DNA from: Gammaproteobacteria bacterium
GTDB lineage: Bacteria; Pseudomonadota; Gammaproteobacteria; Competibacterales; Competibacteraceae
DNA: 22,567 bases
Direction: 5' to 3'
Assembly: GCA_003562535.1 (NCBI GenBank)
Contig: PWUP01000340.1
Location: 1 to 22,567 of the forward strand
Part shown: one piece after another, positions 15,505 through 22,567 of the stretch
Numbering within the stretch: the first letter of the stretch is position 1
How the letters are laid out: the number at the start of each line of letters is the position of its first letter
Made by a program: the position numbers and the translations under genes
The notes under the pieces: generated by a model
Seen by the model: the letters and a program-made list of their open reading frames with translations, nothing else
Told to the model about the DNA's origin: nothing
Database searches by the model: none

Positions 15505-18500
15505 ATGCCACCATCAGACATGAGCACCCCTGCGACATCGCCTGAACCCACCCAGCCCGATGCTGAGCAGCCAGACAATCAGGCATTACCTGACAATAGC
15601 CATAGCACCCAAGCGTCCGAGAACTCACCTTTTTCAGGCTATGTCGTCGGTATTGGGGCGTCAGCCGGTGGCTTGGAAGCCCTAGAGGAATTTTTCAAAC
15701 ATTGCCCTTGCGATACCGGAGCGGTATTCGCCGTTGTTCAACACCTCTCGCCCGATCATAAAAGCATGATGAGCCATCTGCTGGCGCGCCATACCCGCAT
15801 GCCGGTGGTAATGGTCGAAAATGAGATGCCGATTGTCGCCAATCATGTGTATTTGATTCCACCAGGGGCGGTGATGCGCATTGGCTCGGGTAATCTGTAT
15901 TTAACCCCGAAAAGTCCGCACGGTCTCACCCTGCCGATTGATATTTTTTTCTCATCACTGGCTGAAGCCTATAACAGCCGGGCGGTAGCCATCGTTTTAT
16001 CGGGTACGGGATCGGATGGCACACGCGGTGCAGTGGCGATTAACGCCGCCGGTGGGTTGTTGCTGGCTCAAGACCCCAAACTGGCTAAATTCGACGGTAT
16101 GCCCCGCAGCGTGGTCAGCACTGGGGTGGTGGATGCGGTGTTACCCGCCGCAGAGCTAGCGACACGGCTGCTGGCGCATATTCGCAACCTGCCCTATGAA
16201 CCGCACGATGATTTACCCATTTCCACCACACGCGCGCCGCTCTCACCTGACAGTGCCTTCGCTGCCATTATGCAGCGGCTGCAGCAGGTTGGCGAAATTG
16301 ATTTTAACGACTACAAACCCGCCACGGTGTTGCGCCGGATTGAACGGCGTATGCAAGTGCGCCACGCCACCAGTCTCGCCAGTTATTTCGACCTGCTGGA
16401 ACAAGAACGCAGTGAAGTGCTGACCCTACGCCGCGAGCTATTGATTCCGGTTACCCGCTTTTTCCGCGATCCTGAATCGTTTGAGAAGCTGGCTGACAAA
16501 GCCATTAAACAGATCATGGCCAATACCCATTCCAGCGACACGATTCGGGTATGGACGGCAGGGGTATCCACGGGTGAGGAAGCCTATTCTCTGGGCATTT
16601 TGTTCCTGGAAGCCTTTGACCGTGAGCGCCGCTGGCCGAATCTGAAAATCTTTGCCACCGATGTCAACCCGCAAAACATCGAGCTGGCGGGTATGGGGCA
16701 ATACCCCGAGTCGGCTGCGGTAGAACTGAGTCCAGAGCGTTTAGAACGCTATTTTGTGAAAACCGGCAGCACCTATGCCGTTACCGCTGAACTGCGGCGG
16801 TGCATTGTGTTTGCACGGCATAATTTACTGACCGATCCGCCATTCACGCGTATGGATTTGGTCAGTTGTCGCAATACCTTGATTTATTTCAAACCACAAG
16901 CGCAAAACCAAGCACTTAAACGGCTGCAATACGCACTGAAACCGGGCGGTTATTTATACTTGGGCAGTAGCGAATCCTTGTCACGCGACACCACTGGATT
17001 CTCTACGGTCAGTTCCACCCACAAATTATTCAAACGCACGGGTAACTCACAACCGGTGTTGTTCAATCTCAGCGCGGCGAGCCATTATCCCCCTGCAGAT
17101 ATTAAAATCAAGAAACATTCGACCCATCATGCGCCCAATGTTGTTGATGGCCCAGTGATTGACTACGGTCTGGCGGCTTTGCTGGATTCCTACGCTCCGC
17201 CCGCTATTTTGGTCAATGACCGTCATGAGGCGGTGCATTTATTCGGTAATGTGCAACCGTATTTTCAAGTACGCCAAGGGTCGGCCAGTTTAGAAGTCAG
17301 CCGGATACTGCCTGATATTCTCGTACCGGTCGCTGCCGCCTTATTATTCAAAGCCAGTAAAGATGGCGAGACGTTAACCTCTGATACCATCCGAGTGCCG
17401 TTTAGCCAAAAAGAAACTCGTTCAGTCAGATTGATTGCTCGTCCCCTGAAAATGGAACGCGAAGAACGGTTTTTACTCCTGTGCTTTGAAGAACTGGCCG
17501 AGAACAACCGCAGCGACACATCCAGCACGCCGATTAATGTCGCAGCCGAGACCACAGAACGCATGGATGTGCTAGAGCGTGAACTCGCCGCTACCCGTGA
17601 AAGCCTGCAAGCGACCATCGAAGAACTGGAAACCTCAAATGAAGAGCTACAGGCCACCAACGAAGAGTTAATGGCCTCGAATGAAGAACTGCAAAGCTCT
17701 AACGAAGAATTGCAGTCCGTCAACGAGGAACTCAACACCGTCAATGCGGAGTTCCAAGAAAAGATGGTGATGCTGAATCGGGTCAATGCCGATCTGGAAA
17801 GCATGGCCAAGGCCGTCGGTGTCGCCACCGTATTTGTTGACCAAGAGCTGCATGTCACTCGATTTAGCCCCGATGCGGTGAGTATTTTCAAACTACGGGA
17901 ATACGATATTGGCCGTCCTTTGGACGATATCGCCCATACGCTGAAATACCCCAGCCTAATGGAAGATTTGCGTGACACCCTACTCACCGAACGCATGATC
18001 CAACGCGAAGTCCTGTCCTCTGATGGCCGGATGTATCTAGCGCGCATTTTACCCTATCGCATTCCCTCCAACGCCACCATTGGGGTCGTTGCTACCTTTG
18101 TGGATGTCAGCGTATTTCGTGACCTACAGCGGCTACAGGCCATTATCGATGCCCTGCCCGAACACATTGTCGTGCTGGATCATGATGGCACCATCGCGCT
18201 GGTCAACGCCGCTTGGAGCCGCTTTGCTCGCGCTAATGGCGACCCACAAATGCGCCACTCCGGCCCGGGTGCCAATTATTTCTCGGCCTGTCGCACCGGT
18301 GAACAGGACACCGATGGACAGATTGCCCACCGCGCCTTGCAGGGCGTTAAAGCCGTATTAGAAGGGTCTAAGAAGGGCTTTGCTTTGCAATACCCTTGTC
18401 ACTCCCCCGATGAACAACGCTGGTTTATGATGCATGTCGCACCGGTCATCGGCCAGGAGTTTGGTGCTGTTGTCAGTCATATCGATATCAGCTCATGGTA

Positions 18501-18522
18501 TACAGACCAGACTGAAACGTGA
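15505..18522 (+). CDS. CheB methylesterase - CheR methyltransferase - coiled coil - PAS fusion protein
   Basis: This is a soluble 1005-residue signalling protein. Residues 1-44 are a Pro/Glu/Gln-rich leader. Residues about 45-225 are a CheB methylesterase domain with catalytic Ser53 (GASAGG), His80 (VQHLSPDH) and Asp171 (GTGSDG), but without the usual receiver domain. Residues about 255-510 are CheR: N-terminal helices, then the SAM-binding segment TAGVSTGEEAYSL (351-363), ATDVNPQ (384-390) and DLVSCRNTLIYF (451-462). A PAS-like segment spans about 552-665, a heptad coiled coil 685-768, a second PAS about 770-870, and a last PAS about 874-1000. No histidine kinase follows, unlike many related fusions. 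No membrane segment is visible. The ATG has AGGG seven bases upstream. The enzymes would act on chemoreceptor-type glutamates or another partner; the target is unknown. Confidence 0.93.
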   Translation: MPPSDMSTPATSPEPTQPDAEQPDNQALPDNSHSTQASENSPFSGYVVGIGASAGGLEALEEFFKHCPCDTGAVFAVVQHLSPDHKSMMSHLLARHTRMPVVMVENEMPIVANHVYLIPPGAVMRIGSGNLYLTPKSPHGLTLPIDIFFSSLAEAYNSRAVAIVLSGTGSDGTRGAVAINAAGGLLLAQDPKLAKFDGMPRSVVSTGVVDAVLPAAELATRLLAHIRNLPYEPHDDLPISTTRAPLSPDSAFAAIMQRLQQVGEIDFNDYKPATVLRRIERRMQVRHATSLASYFDLLEQERSEVLTLRRELLIPVTRFFRDPESFEKLADKAIKQIMANTHSSDTIRVWTAGVSTGEEAYSLGILFLEAFDRERRWPNLKIFATDVNPQNIELAGMGQYPESAAVELSPERLERYFVKTGSTYAVTAELRRCIVFARHNLLTDPPFTRMDLVSCRNTLIYFKPQAQNQALKRLQYALKPGGYLYLGSSESLSRDTTGFSTVSSTHKLFKRTGNSQPVLFNLSAASHYPPADIKIKKHSTHHAPNVVDGPVIDYGLAALLDSYAPPAILVNDRHEAVHLFGNVQPYFQVRQGSASLEVSRILPDILVPVAAALLFKASKDGETLTSDTIRVPFSQKETRSVRLIARPLKMEREERFLLLCFEELAENNRSDTSSTPINVAAETTERMDVLERELAATRESLQATIEELETSNEELQATNEELMASNEELQSSNEELQSVNEELNTVNAEFQEKMVMLNRVNADLESMAKAVGVATVFVDQELHVTRFSPDAVSIFKLREYDIGRPLDDIAHTLKYPSLMEDLRDTLLTERMIQREVLSSDGRMYLARILPYRIPSNATIGVVATFVDVSVFRDLQRLQAIIDALPEHIVVLDHDGTIALVNAAWSRFARANGDPQMRHSGPGANYFSACRTGEQDTDGQIAHRALQGVKAVLEGSKKGFALQYPCHSPDEQRWFMMHVAPVIGQEFGAVVSHIDISSWYTDQTET
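17635..17760 (+). repeat. Six 21-base tandem repeats encoding a heptad coiled coil
   Basis: Six consecutive 21-base units within the CheB-CheR gene encode the heptad (S/T/V)-N-E-E-L-Q/M/N-A/S/T, residues 711-752, with the last unit diverged. The DNA copies differ at synonymous positions, so this is conserved at protein level rather than a recent expansion. The heptads continue a helix beginning near residue 685 and precede a PAS domain. This is a known linker type in CheB-CheR-PAS fusions, expected to dimerise and pass signals between modules. Confidence 0.85.
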
Positions 18523-18544
18523 CCACACGACTTGAGCAGTGACT

Positions 18545-21247
18545 ATGTCTAAATCTTCACAGCATCTCGCCCAGCTCCGGTCACGCGCCGAGGCGGCACT
18601 GCAACAGGGTGAAAGCACCCTAGCTCATTTGGCCGATGTAACAACGGATCAGTCCAATGCCCATGAGCTGTTCGAAAACCTGCGGGTTTATCAAGTCGAA
18701 CTCGAACTGCAACACCAAGAGCTGATCAGCGCTCATGCTCAGGCGGAACATGAGCGTGAGCGTTATGCCAATCTATTCCAGTTGTTACCCTTACCCGCAC
18801 TGATCATCGACGGAATTGGCGTCATTCAAGAGGTCAATCAACAAGCGGTCGATTTCTTCGGTTTTCGTAGCCAGCGTACCTTGCTGCAACATTCGATGTT
18901 CCGGCTACTGCATGACCGGGGTGGTGAATGGCTGGTCGATACCCTACACCGCCATCACAACACTCCCCACCAAGTGATTCCCGATCAAGCGGCCTTACAC
19001 GGTGATGGCCGCACGGTGCCGATTGATGTCCATCTGATCCGACTGCCGCTGGAATACGCTCAAGATGCCCATACCCTGATCTTGTTGATTGATCGCAGTG
19101 CCGATCAAGCCCATAGCCAGCAACGCTTGCTGTTAGAATCACTGCTGAGCAATAGTACGGCGCTGATTTATGCTTTCGATCGTGACGATCGCTGTATTCT
19201 GATCAATGAACGCGCCGCCCAGTTGTTGGCTGTGGATGCCAAAAAAGCGCTCAACCAACGCCGCGATCAATGGATGCACCCTGCCTATGCCGATGATTTC
19301 CGCTGCCGCGACCGCCGCGTACTGAATACGGGTAATCCAGAAAGCTGTGAAGAACAACTGCAGACCCATAACAAGCCTACTCAGCATTTCATCACCAATC
19401 GGTTTCCACTACGAGACCGTAAAGGCGATGTGTTTGGGGTGGGTGTGATTGCCAATGATGTCACCGAAACCCGCAATATGGCCTTACAGCTCCAACTGGC
19501 CTTACAGGTGTTCAGCAAAGGCACGGAAGGCATTATTATTTGTGACCACAATAACCGCATCATTTCGGTCAATAAAGCCTTTGAGTCGATTACCGGCTAT
19601 ACCGAGTCCGAAGTCATGGGGTGCAACCCCTCGATTATGGGTTCAGGTCGCCATAATGCCGAGTTTCACCGCGCCATCTGGGAATCTATCAACACCCGTG
19701 GGGCTTGGGAAGGTGAGATTTGGAATCGCCGTAAGGGCGGCGAACTCTATCCCCAATGGCTTAATATCAGCCGCGTTACCGGTGATATGGGCGAAACGAC
19801 TCACTACATCGGTGTATTTAAGGACATTACCCAACGCAAACTGGCCGAGGAGCAAATTGAGCGCTTGGCCTTTTACGATGTGTTGACCAATACGCCCAAT
19901 CGTTATCTGTTAAAAGACCGAGTGAATCAAGCCATCCGCACCTCTCGGCGCAGTCACAACAGTTTTGCCTTAATGTTCATCGATCTTGATCGGTTTAAGG
20001 AAATTAACGATGTCTTTGGTCATGAAGTCGGCGATCAAGTGCTGCTGCAAGTTACCCAGCGACTACGCGAGTTGATCCGCGAAACGGACACCTTATGCCG
20101 TCTCGGCGGTGACGAATTCGCGCTGCTGTTTACTAATTTAGACAAACATAATGCTCATGGGCGGGCTGAAACCCTGCTCAACTGTATGAGCCAACCGTTC
20201 ACGGTCGGTAATAAAGAATTAATGATGTCGCTGTCTGTGGGGCTGGCCATGTTCCCAGAAGACGGTGAAGATTACGATACCCTGCTGAAAAACGCTGACA
20301 CGGCCATGTATCAAGCCAAGGCCAGCGGTCGCAACGCCTATCGGTTTTTTAATGTCGCTATGGCTCAACAAGTGGAACGGCGCTTGTCGATCGAATCCGC
20401 ACTGCGTGAGGCCATTGAGCGCGATGAGCTGTTTCTCGTCTATCAACCGCAAGTGTGTCTCAACACGGGCTATGTAATTGGAGTGGAAGCCTTATTGCGC
20501 TGGAACAACCCGGAACTGGGCACAATACGTCCCGATGTGTTCATTCCCATTGCCGAAGAAAGCCGGTTGATTGTGCCTCTAGGGGATTGGGTGTTGCAGG
20601 AAGCCACGCAGCACATGCGCCAATGGCAACAAGCTGGGCTACCTCCCTTTAAAGTTGGCGTTAATTTATCCGCAGTGCAATTCTGGAAAGAGGATTTTCC
20701 AGATCGCCTAGCTGATCTCTTGGCTCAAGCAGAGGTTCCTGCTGATCTGCTAGAACTGGAATTGACTGAACGCACGGCCATGCGCAACCCTGCTGAGGCT
20801 ACCGTTATGATGCAGCGCCTGCGCGCTACCGGCATTCGCTTATCCATTGATGACTTCGGTACCGGCTACTCGTCGTTAGCGTACCTTAAACGGTTTCCTT
20901 TGGATAATCTTAAGATTGATAAATCGTTTGTCCAAGACATCAGCATCGATCAAGACGATGAAGCGATTTGCCATTCAATCATTCAGCTTGCCCGTGCACT
21001 CAGCCTGCAAGTCATTGCCGAGGGCGTCGAAACCCAGATCCAAGCACACTTTCTCCGTGATCTCGGCTGCTCCGGTGCCCAAGGGTATTATTACAGCAAA
21101 CCCTTAACGGCAGACGCTTTGGCGGACTGGATGCGACAGCAACCGTTCGTTCAAGCTTTCATTGCCGACTCATCGGTCGTCTCCGTTTGCCAATGCCGCT
21201 GCAATACGACGCGCCCCTCTGACCCATCACCGCAAACAGGGCAATAA
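18545..21247 (+). CDS. PAS-PAS-PAS-GGDEF-EAL cyclic-di-GMP enzyme
   Basis: This is a soluble 900-residue protein predicted to make and/or degrade cyclic-di-GMP. The N-terminus (about 40-75) is a helix with NLRVYQVELELQHQEL, a motif common in PAS proteins encoded beside CheB-CheR fusions. PAS domains follow at about 76-185, 195-308 and 318-432. The GGDEF domain (about 440-600) has an intact GGDEF at 521-525 and an RETD inhibitory site at 512-515 with the standard five-residue gap. The EAL domain (about 612-865) keeps EAL at 648-650, the asparagine in VNLSAVQF, ELTE, DDFGTGYSS, the LKIDKSFV lysine and EGVET, so it looks catalytically competent. I prefer ATG 18545 over GTG 18539 because of GAG eight bases upstream. 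The last residues overlap the ankyrin gene. Confidence 0.95.
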   Translation: MSKSSQHLAQLRSRAEAALQQGESTLAHLADVTTDQSNAHELFENLRVYQVELELQHQELISAHAQAEHERERYANLFQLLPLPALIIDGIGVIQEVNQQAVDFFGFRSQRTLLQHSMFRLLHDRGGEWLVDTLHRHHNTPHQVIPDQAALHGDGRTVPIDVHLIRLPLEYAQDAHTLILLIDRSADQAHSQQRLLLESLLSNSTALIYAFDRDDRCILINERAAQLLAVDAKKALNQRRDQWMHPAYADDFRCRDRRVLNTGNPESCEEQLQTHNKPTQHFITNRFPLRDRKGDVFGVGVIANDVTETRNMALQLQLALQVFSKGTEGIIICDHNNRIISVNKAFESITGYTESEVMGCNPSIMGSGRHNAEFHRAIWESINTRGAWEGEIWNRRKGGELYPQWLNISRVTGDMGETTHYIGVFKDITQRKLAEEQIERLAFYDVLTNTPNRYLLKDRVNQAIRTSRRSHNSFALMFIDLDRFKEINDVFGHEVGDQVLLQVTQRLRELIRETDTLCRLGGDEFALLFTNLDKHNAHGRAETLLNCMSQPFTVGNKELMMSLSVGLAMFPEDGEDYDTLLKNADTAMYQAKASGRNAYRFFNVAMAQQVERRLSIESALREAIERDELFLVYQPQVCLNTGYVIGVEALLRWNNPELGTIRPDVFIPIAEESRLIVPLGDWVLQEATQHMRQWQQAGLPPFKVGVNLSAVQFWKEDFPDRLADLLAQAEVPADLLELELTERTAMRNPAEATVMMQRLRATGIRLSIDDFGTGYSSLAYLKRFPLDNLKIDKSFVQDISIDQDDEAICHSIIQLARALSLQVIAEGVETQIQAHFLRDLGCSGAQGYYYSKPLTADALADWMRQQPFVQAFIADSSVVSVCQCRCNTTRPSDPSPQTGQ

Positions 21248-21847
21248 AGTATCCATATCTGTACCCATTGCCAACTGCGCGGCGGTCTCACCGGCATGAT
21301 TACGCAGCTCGGGATCAGCGCCCGCGTCTAACAACCACTCCACCATCTGCGGGTTATTATTGCTCACCGCCCACATCAGCGCCGTTAAACCGTTGTTGTG
21401 CTCCTGCACATTGACCTCGGCACCGTGACGTAACAAGGCATGGACGGTATCGGCTTGATTGTTCAACACCGCCGCCATCAAGGCGTTATAGCCGGTACGT
21501 TCACGCTGGTGTAAATCCGCCCCCTGCTCCAGCAGCCATTCCATAATCTCTAGGTGACCGCTCGCTGCCGCCCGCATCATTGGCGTCCAACGGCAATTAT
21601 CCAGCGCATCGACTTCGGCACCACGGTTTACCAAACGCACGACTCGATCATAATCCCCAGCATTAGCCGCCACCATCAGCGGCGTCCAGCCTTGGGCATC
21701 GCGAGCGTGGATATCCTCGCCGGCAAACCCAAACCACCAGACCAGCGCAATGATCACTACAGGCCAGCTCATACCTAACCACAACGGCCAGCGTGAACGC
21801 CCAGGGGAGTGATTATCCAGTTGTTGCTTTTCAGAGTTTTGGGTCAT
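21227..21847 (-). CDS. Membrane-anchored ankyrin-repeat protein
   Basis: With ATG 21847 the protein has 206 residues. It has a polar N-terminus with several basic residues and one membrane segment at about 20-43 (WPVVIIALVWWFGF). About four and a half ankyrin repeats cover about 51-206, each with the T/N-P/A-L-M-x-A-A/V start and G-A-(D/E)-V/L turn. The basic residues before the helix and acidic ones after it suggest that the repeats face the periplasm. The binding partner is unknown. An in-frame TTG at 21931 would add 28 residues, but neither start has a clear ribosome site. The gene overlaps the GGDEF-EAL gene tail-to-tail by 21 bases. It lies downstream of the broken RloB-like gene on the same strand. 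Confidence 0.85.
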   Translation of the reverse strand: MTQNSEKQQLDNHSPGRSRWPLWLGMSWPVVIIALVWWFGFAGEDIHARDAQGWTPLMVAANAGDYDRVVRLVNRGAEVDALDNCRWTPMMRAAASGHLEIMEWLLEQGADLHQRERTGYNALMAAVLNNQADTVHALLRHGAEVNVQEHNNGLTALMWAVSNNNPQMVEWLLDAGADPELRNHAGETAAQLAMGTDMDTLLPCLR

Positions 21848-21937
21848 TTTGCATTTTGATTCATTGGTTTGCGAGACAAACCCGTCATTCAGGGTAGATA
21901 GGGATAGCGCGTCGGCGGCGTTTGACTTCAACTCATC

Positions 21938-22268
21938 TTAACGTTTTATCGCCTGAAGAAAAACCACTAGCTCATGGATTCGTGTCGTCGGATTATCAGT
22001 CCCGCTGGCCTTGGCGGCGCGTAGGGAACGCATCACCCGCATCCTTTTCTTCGCGATAACGCTGTTTGGCAAAACTCAACACGCTATTGGGATCTGATCC
22101 ACAGTCACCGCACACTTCGATATTGGCAGTATTCAAACCATAATGATTTCTCAGATCCTGAAAGTAGCAAGGTTCAGTTTTTTCTGCTTCGCAAACAATC
22201 AGTATTTTGGCATAAGGGTCACGTTGCGCGGCTCGACGCTGTAGCCGTCTTGCGTTTTACGTACCCAT
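21938..22268 (-). pseudogene. Broken RloB/AbiLii-like gene (internally deleted and frameshifted)
   Basis: On the minus strand, ATG at 22268 is followed after three codons by an in-frame TAA (22257-22259). The same frame then stays open to TGA at 21996-21998. It encodes KILIVCEAEKTEPCYFQDLR, then NIEVCGDCGSDPNSV and a segment ending EEKDAGDAF. This is the N-terminal part of RloB-domain proteins, which typically read ILIVCEGEKTEP-YF and GSDP. From about 22030 a different frame encodes LRAAKASGTDNPTTRIHELV, ending in TAA at 21938-21940. This fits the RloB C-terminus (TDNPSTRVH-LV). The catalytic-looking middle, roughly half of a 200-230 residue protein, is missing. RloB proteins occur in restriction and abortive-infection loci, usually beside an AAA-type ATPase. 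I see the decay directly; the family call is from motif memory. Confidence 0.75.
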
Positions 22269-22290
22269 TAACCGTTTGAACCCTAGTATT

Positions 22291-22322
22291 GAGGAAACTT
22301 CGGCCCAATACCGGCCTTCCTC
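22291..22322 (-). other. Imperfect hairpin between the methyltransferase-like tail and the RloB remnant
   Basis: GAGGAA (22291-22296) pairs with TTCCTC (22317-22322), and inside it GGCC (22302-22305) pairs with GGCC (22313-22316), with a five-base bulge on one side. It lies 36 bases after the stop of the upstream partial gene, so it could end that transcript. However, no T-run follows on the minus strand. It may be chance. Confidence 0.25.
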
Positions 22323-22358
22323 TGATTTGTGTACTACAATTTTCAGTGTAGCGCCCAA

Positions 22359-22567
22359 TTACACCCACTGCCACACGCCCTCCTGTTCCGTGACCAAACC
22401 CATAGCCGCCAGCGCATCAAGCTGCTGCTGAATCGCCTTGGTGGGTCTGCGCTTGAACTGCGCGGCCAGTTGGTCGAGGGTCTGTGGGGTAGCCAGTACA
22501 TCGCGCATCAACTCCACCTGTTCGCGGGGTGTTTTCGGCCACACTTGGGACGCTGCCGCAACGACGG
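22359..22567 (-). CDS. C-terminal tail resembling DNA methyltransferase/restriction proteins (5' truncated by window)
   Basis: The frame is open from the window edge to TAA at 22359-22361, giving about 68 C-terminal residues; a GTG at 22544 is internal and unlikely to be the start. The visible pattern is WPKTPREQVELMRDVL, then LDQLAAQFKRRPTKAIQQQL, then DALAAMGLV and an aromatic end (VWQWV). This looks like a small winged-helix domain. From memory, class I SAM-dependent DNA methyltransferases and fused restriction-modification proteins often end this way (WPKTLPEQV, LARRFK, L--L-ALG). The catalytic part is outside the window, so the identity is tentative. It lies upstream of the RloB remnant on the same strand, which favours a defence context. 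Confidence 0.5.
   Translation of the reverse strand, partial: VVAAASQVWPKTPREQVELMRDVLATPQTLDQLAAQFKRRPTKAIQQQLDALAAMGLVTEQEGVWQWV

Noticed and set aside
17635..17760. Tandem 21-base repeats as a possible CRISPR or mobile repeat
   Set aside because: The units have no spacers, keep the reading frame and encode a coiled-coil heptad.
17265..18047. A 260-codon open frame on the minus strand, very rich in serine
   Set aside because: It lies wholly opposite the CheB-CheR fusion. The serine runs arise from reading the reverse complement of the Glu/Asn heptad codons, and it has no domain pattern.
22204..22219. A possible ATG start for the RloB-like fragment in the frame ATG CCA AAA TAC
   Set aside because: It hits TGA at the fifth codon and is out of frame with the conserved segment, so it cannot start that fragment.
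1..22567. tRNA, rRNA, insertion sequence or CRISPR array
   Set aside because: I saw no tRNA cloverleaf, transposase motif, flanking inverted repeats with target duplication, or spaced direct repeats while reading both strands. The little non-coding DNA present makes these unlikely.

Overview
The window reads as a gammaproteobacterial chromosome segment of moderate GC content. It is almost entirely coding. Three things point to Gammaproteobacteria: the gene orders mreB-mreC-mreD and rodA-mltB-rlpA-dacA-ybeD-lipB, the lipoprotein signals on MltB and RlpA, and a cysteine-poor GatB N-terminus. I infer something in or near the Chromatiales/Thiotrichales, because the mre and mrd/dac blocks are joined into one run and a D-amino acid aminotransferase sits between dacA and ybeD. 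I would not name a genus.

Layout, left to right. Positions 1-288 (+) hold the 3' end of a gene resembling the C-terminus of PilX-like type IV pilus proteins. It runs tail-to-tail into a long minus-strand block, 298-11560, which is read from right to left. That block is mreB, mreC, mreD, mrdA (PBP2), rodA, mltB, rlpA, dacA, a D-amino acid aminotransferase, ybeD, lipB and pgeF. Its first part builds the cell-elongation machine: MreBCD scaffold, PBP2 transpeptidase and RodA glycosyltransferase. Its middle part trims and remodels peptidoglycan: two lytic transglycosylase-type lipoproteins and a DD-carboxypeptidase. The aminotransferase can supply or recycle D-amino acids for the same pathway. The tail (ybeD, lipB, pgeF) serves lipoate attachment and metabolite repair; the usual lipA is not there. 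Spacing is tight throughout, with several overlapping stop/start pairs.

A 149-base divergent gap (11561-11709) separates this from a plus-strand block. That block starts with gatC-gatA-gatB (tRNA-dependent amidotransferase) behind a recognisable promoter. It continues through an unassigned five-helix membrane protein into two large soluble signalling proteins. The first is a CheB-CheR-coiled-coil-PAS fusion with no receiver and no kinase domain. The second is a PAS-PAS-PAS-GGDEF-EAL protein with an intact cyclase motif, inhibitory site and phosphodiesterase residues. Together they look like a two-protein module linking protein methylation/demethylation-type enzymes to cyclic-di-GMP.

The right end (21227-22567, all minus strand) changes character. 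A membrane-anchored ankyrin-repeat protein overlaps the GGDEF-EAL gene tail-to-tail. Next to it lies an unannotated, clearly broken RloB/AbiLii-like gene, with N- and C-terminal pieces in different frames, an early stop and a missing middle. At the edge is the C-terminal tail of a protein that resembles the winged-helix end of certain DNA methyltransferase/restriction proteins. I read this as the edge of an eroding defence region abutting housekeeping genes. I did not find a clearly new intact system. The points most worth checking are the RloB remnant, the loss of a predicted catalytic glutamate in RlpA, and the CheB-CheR-PAS / GGDEF-EAL pair.
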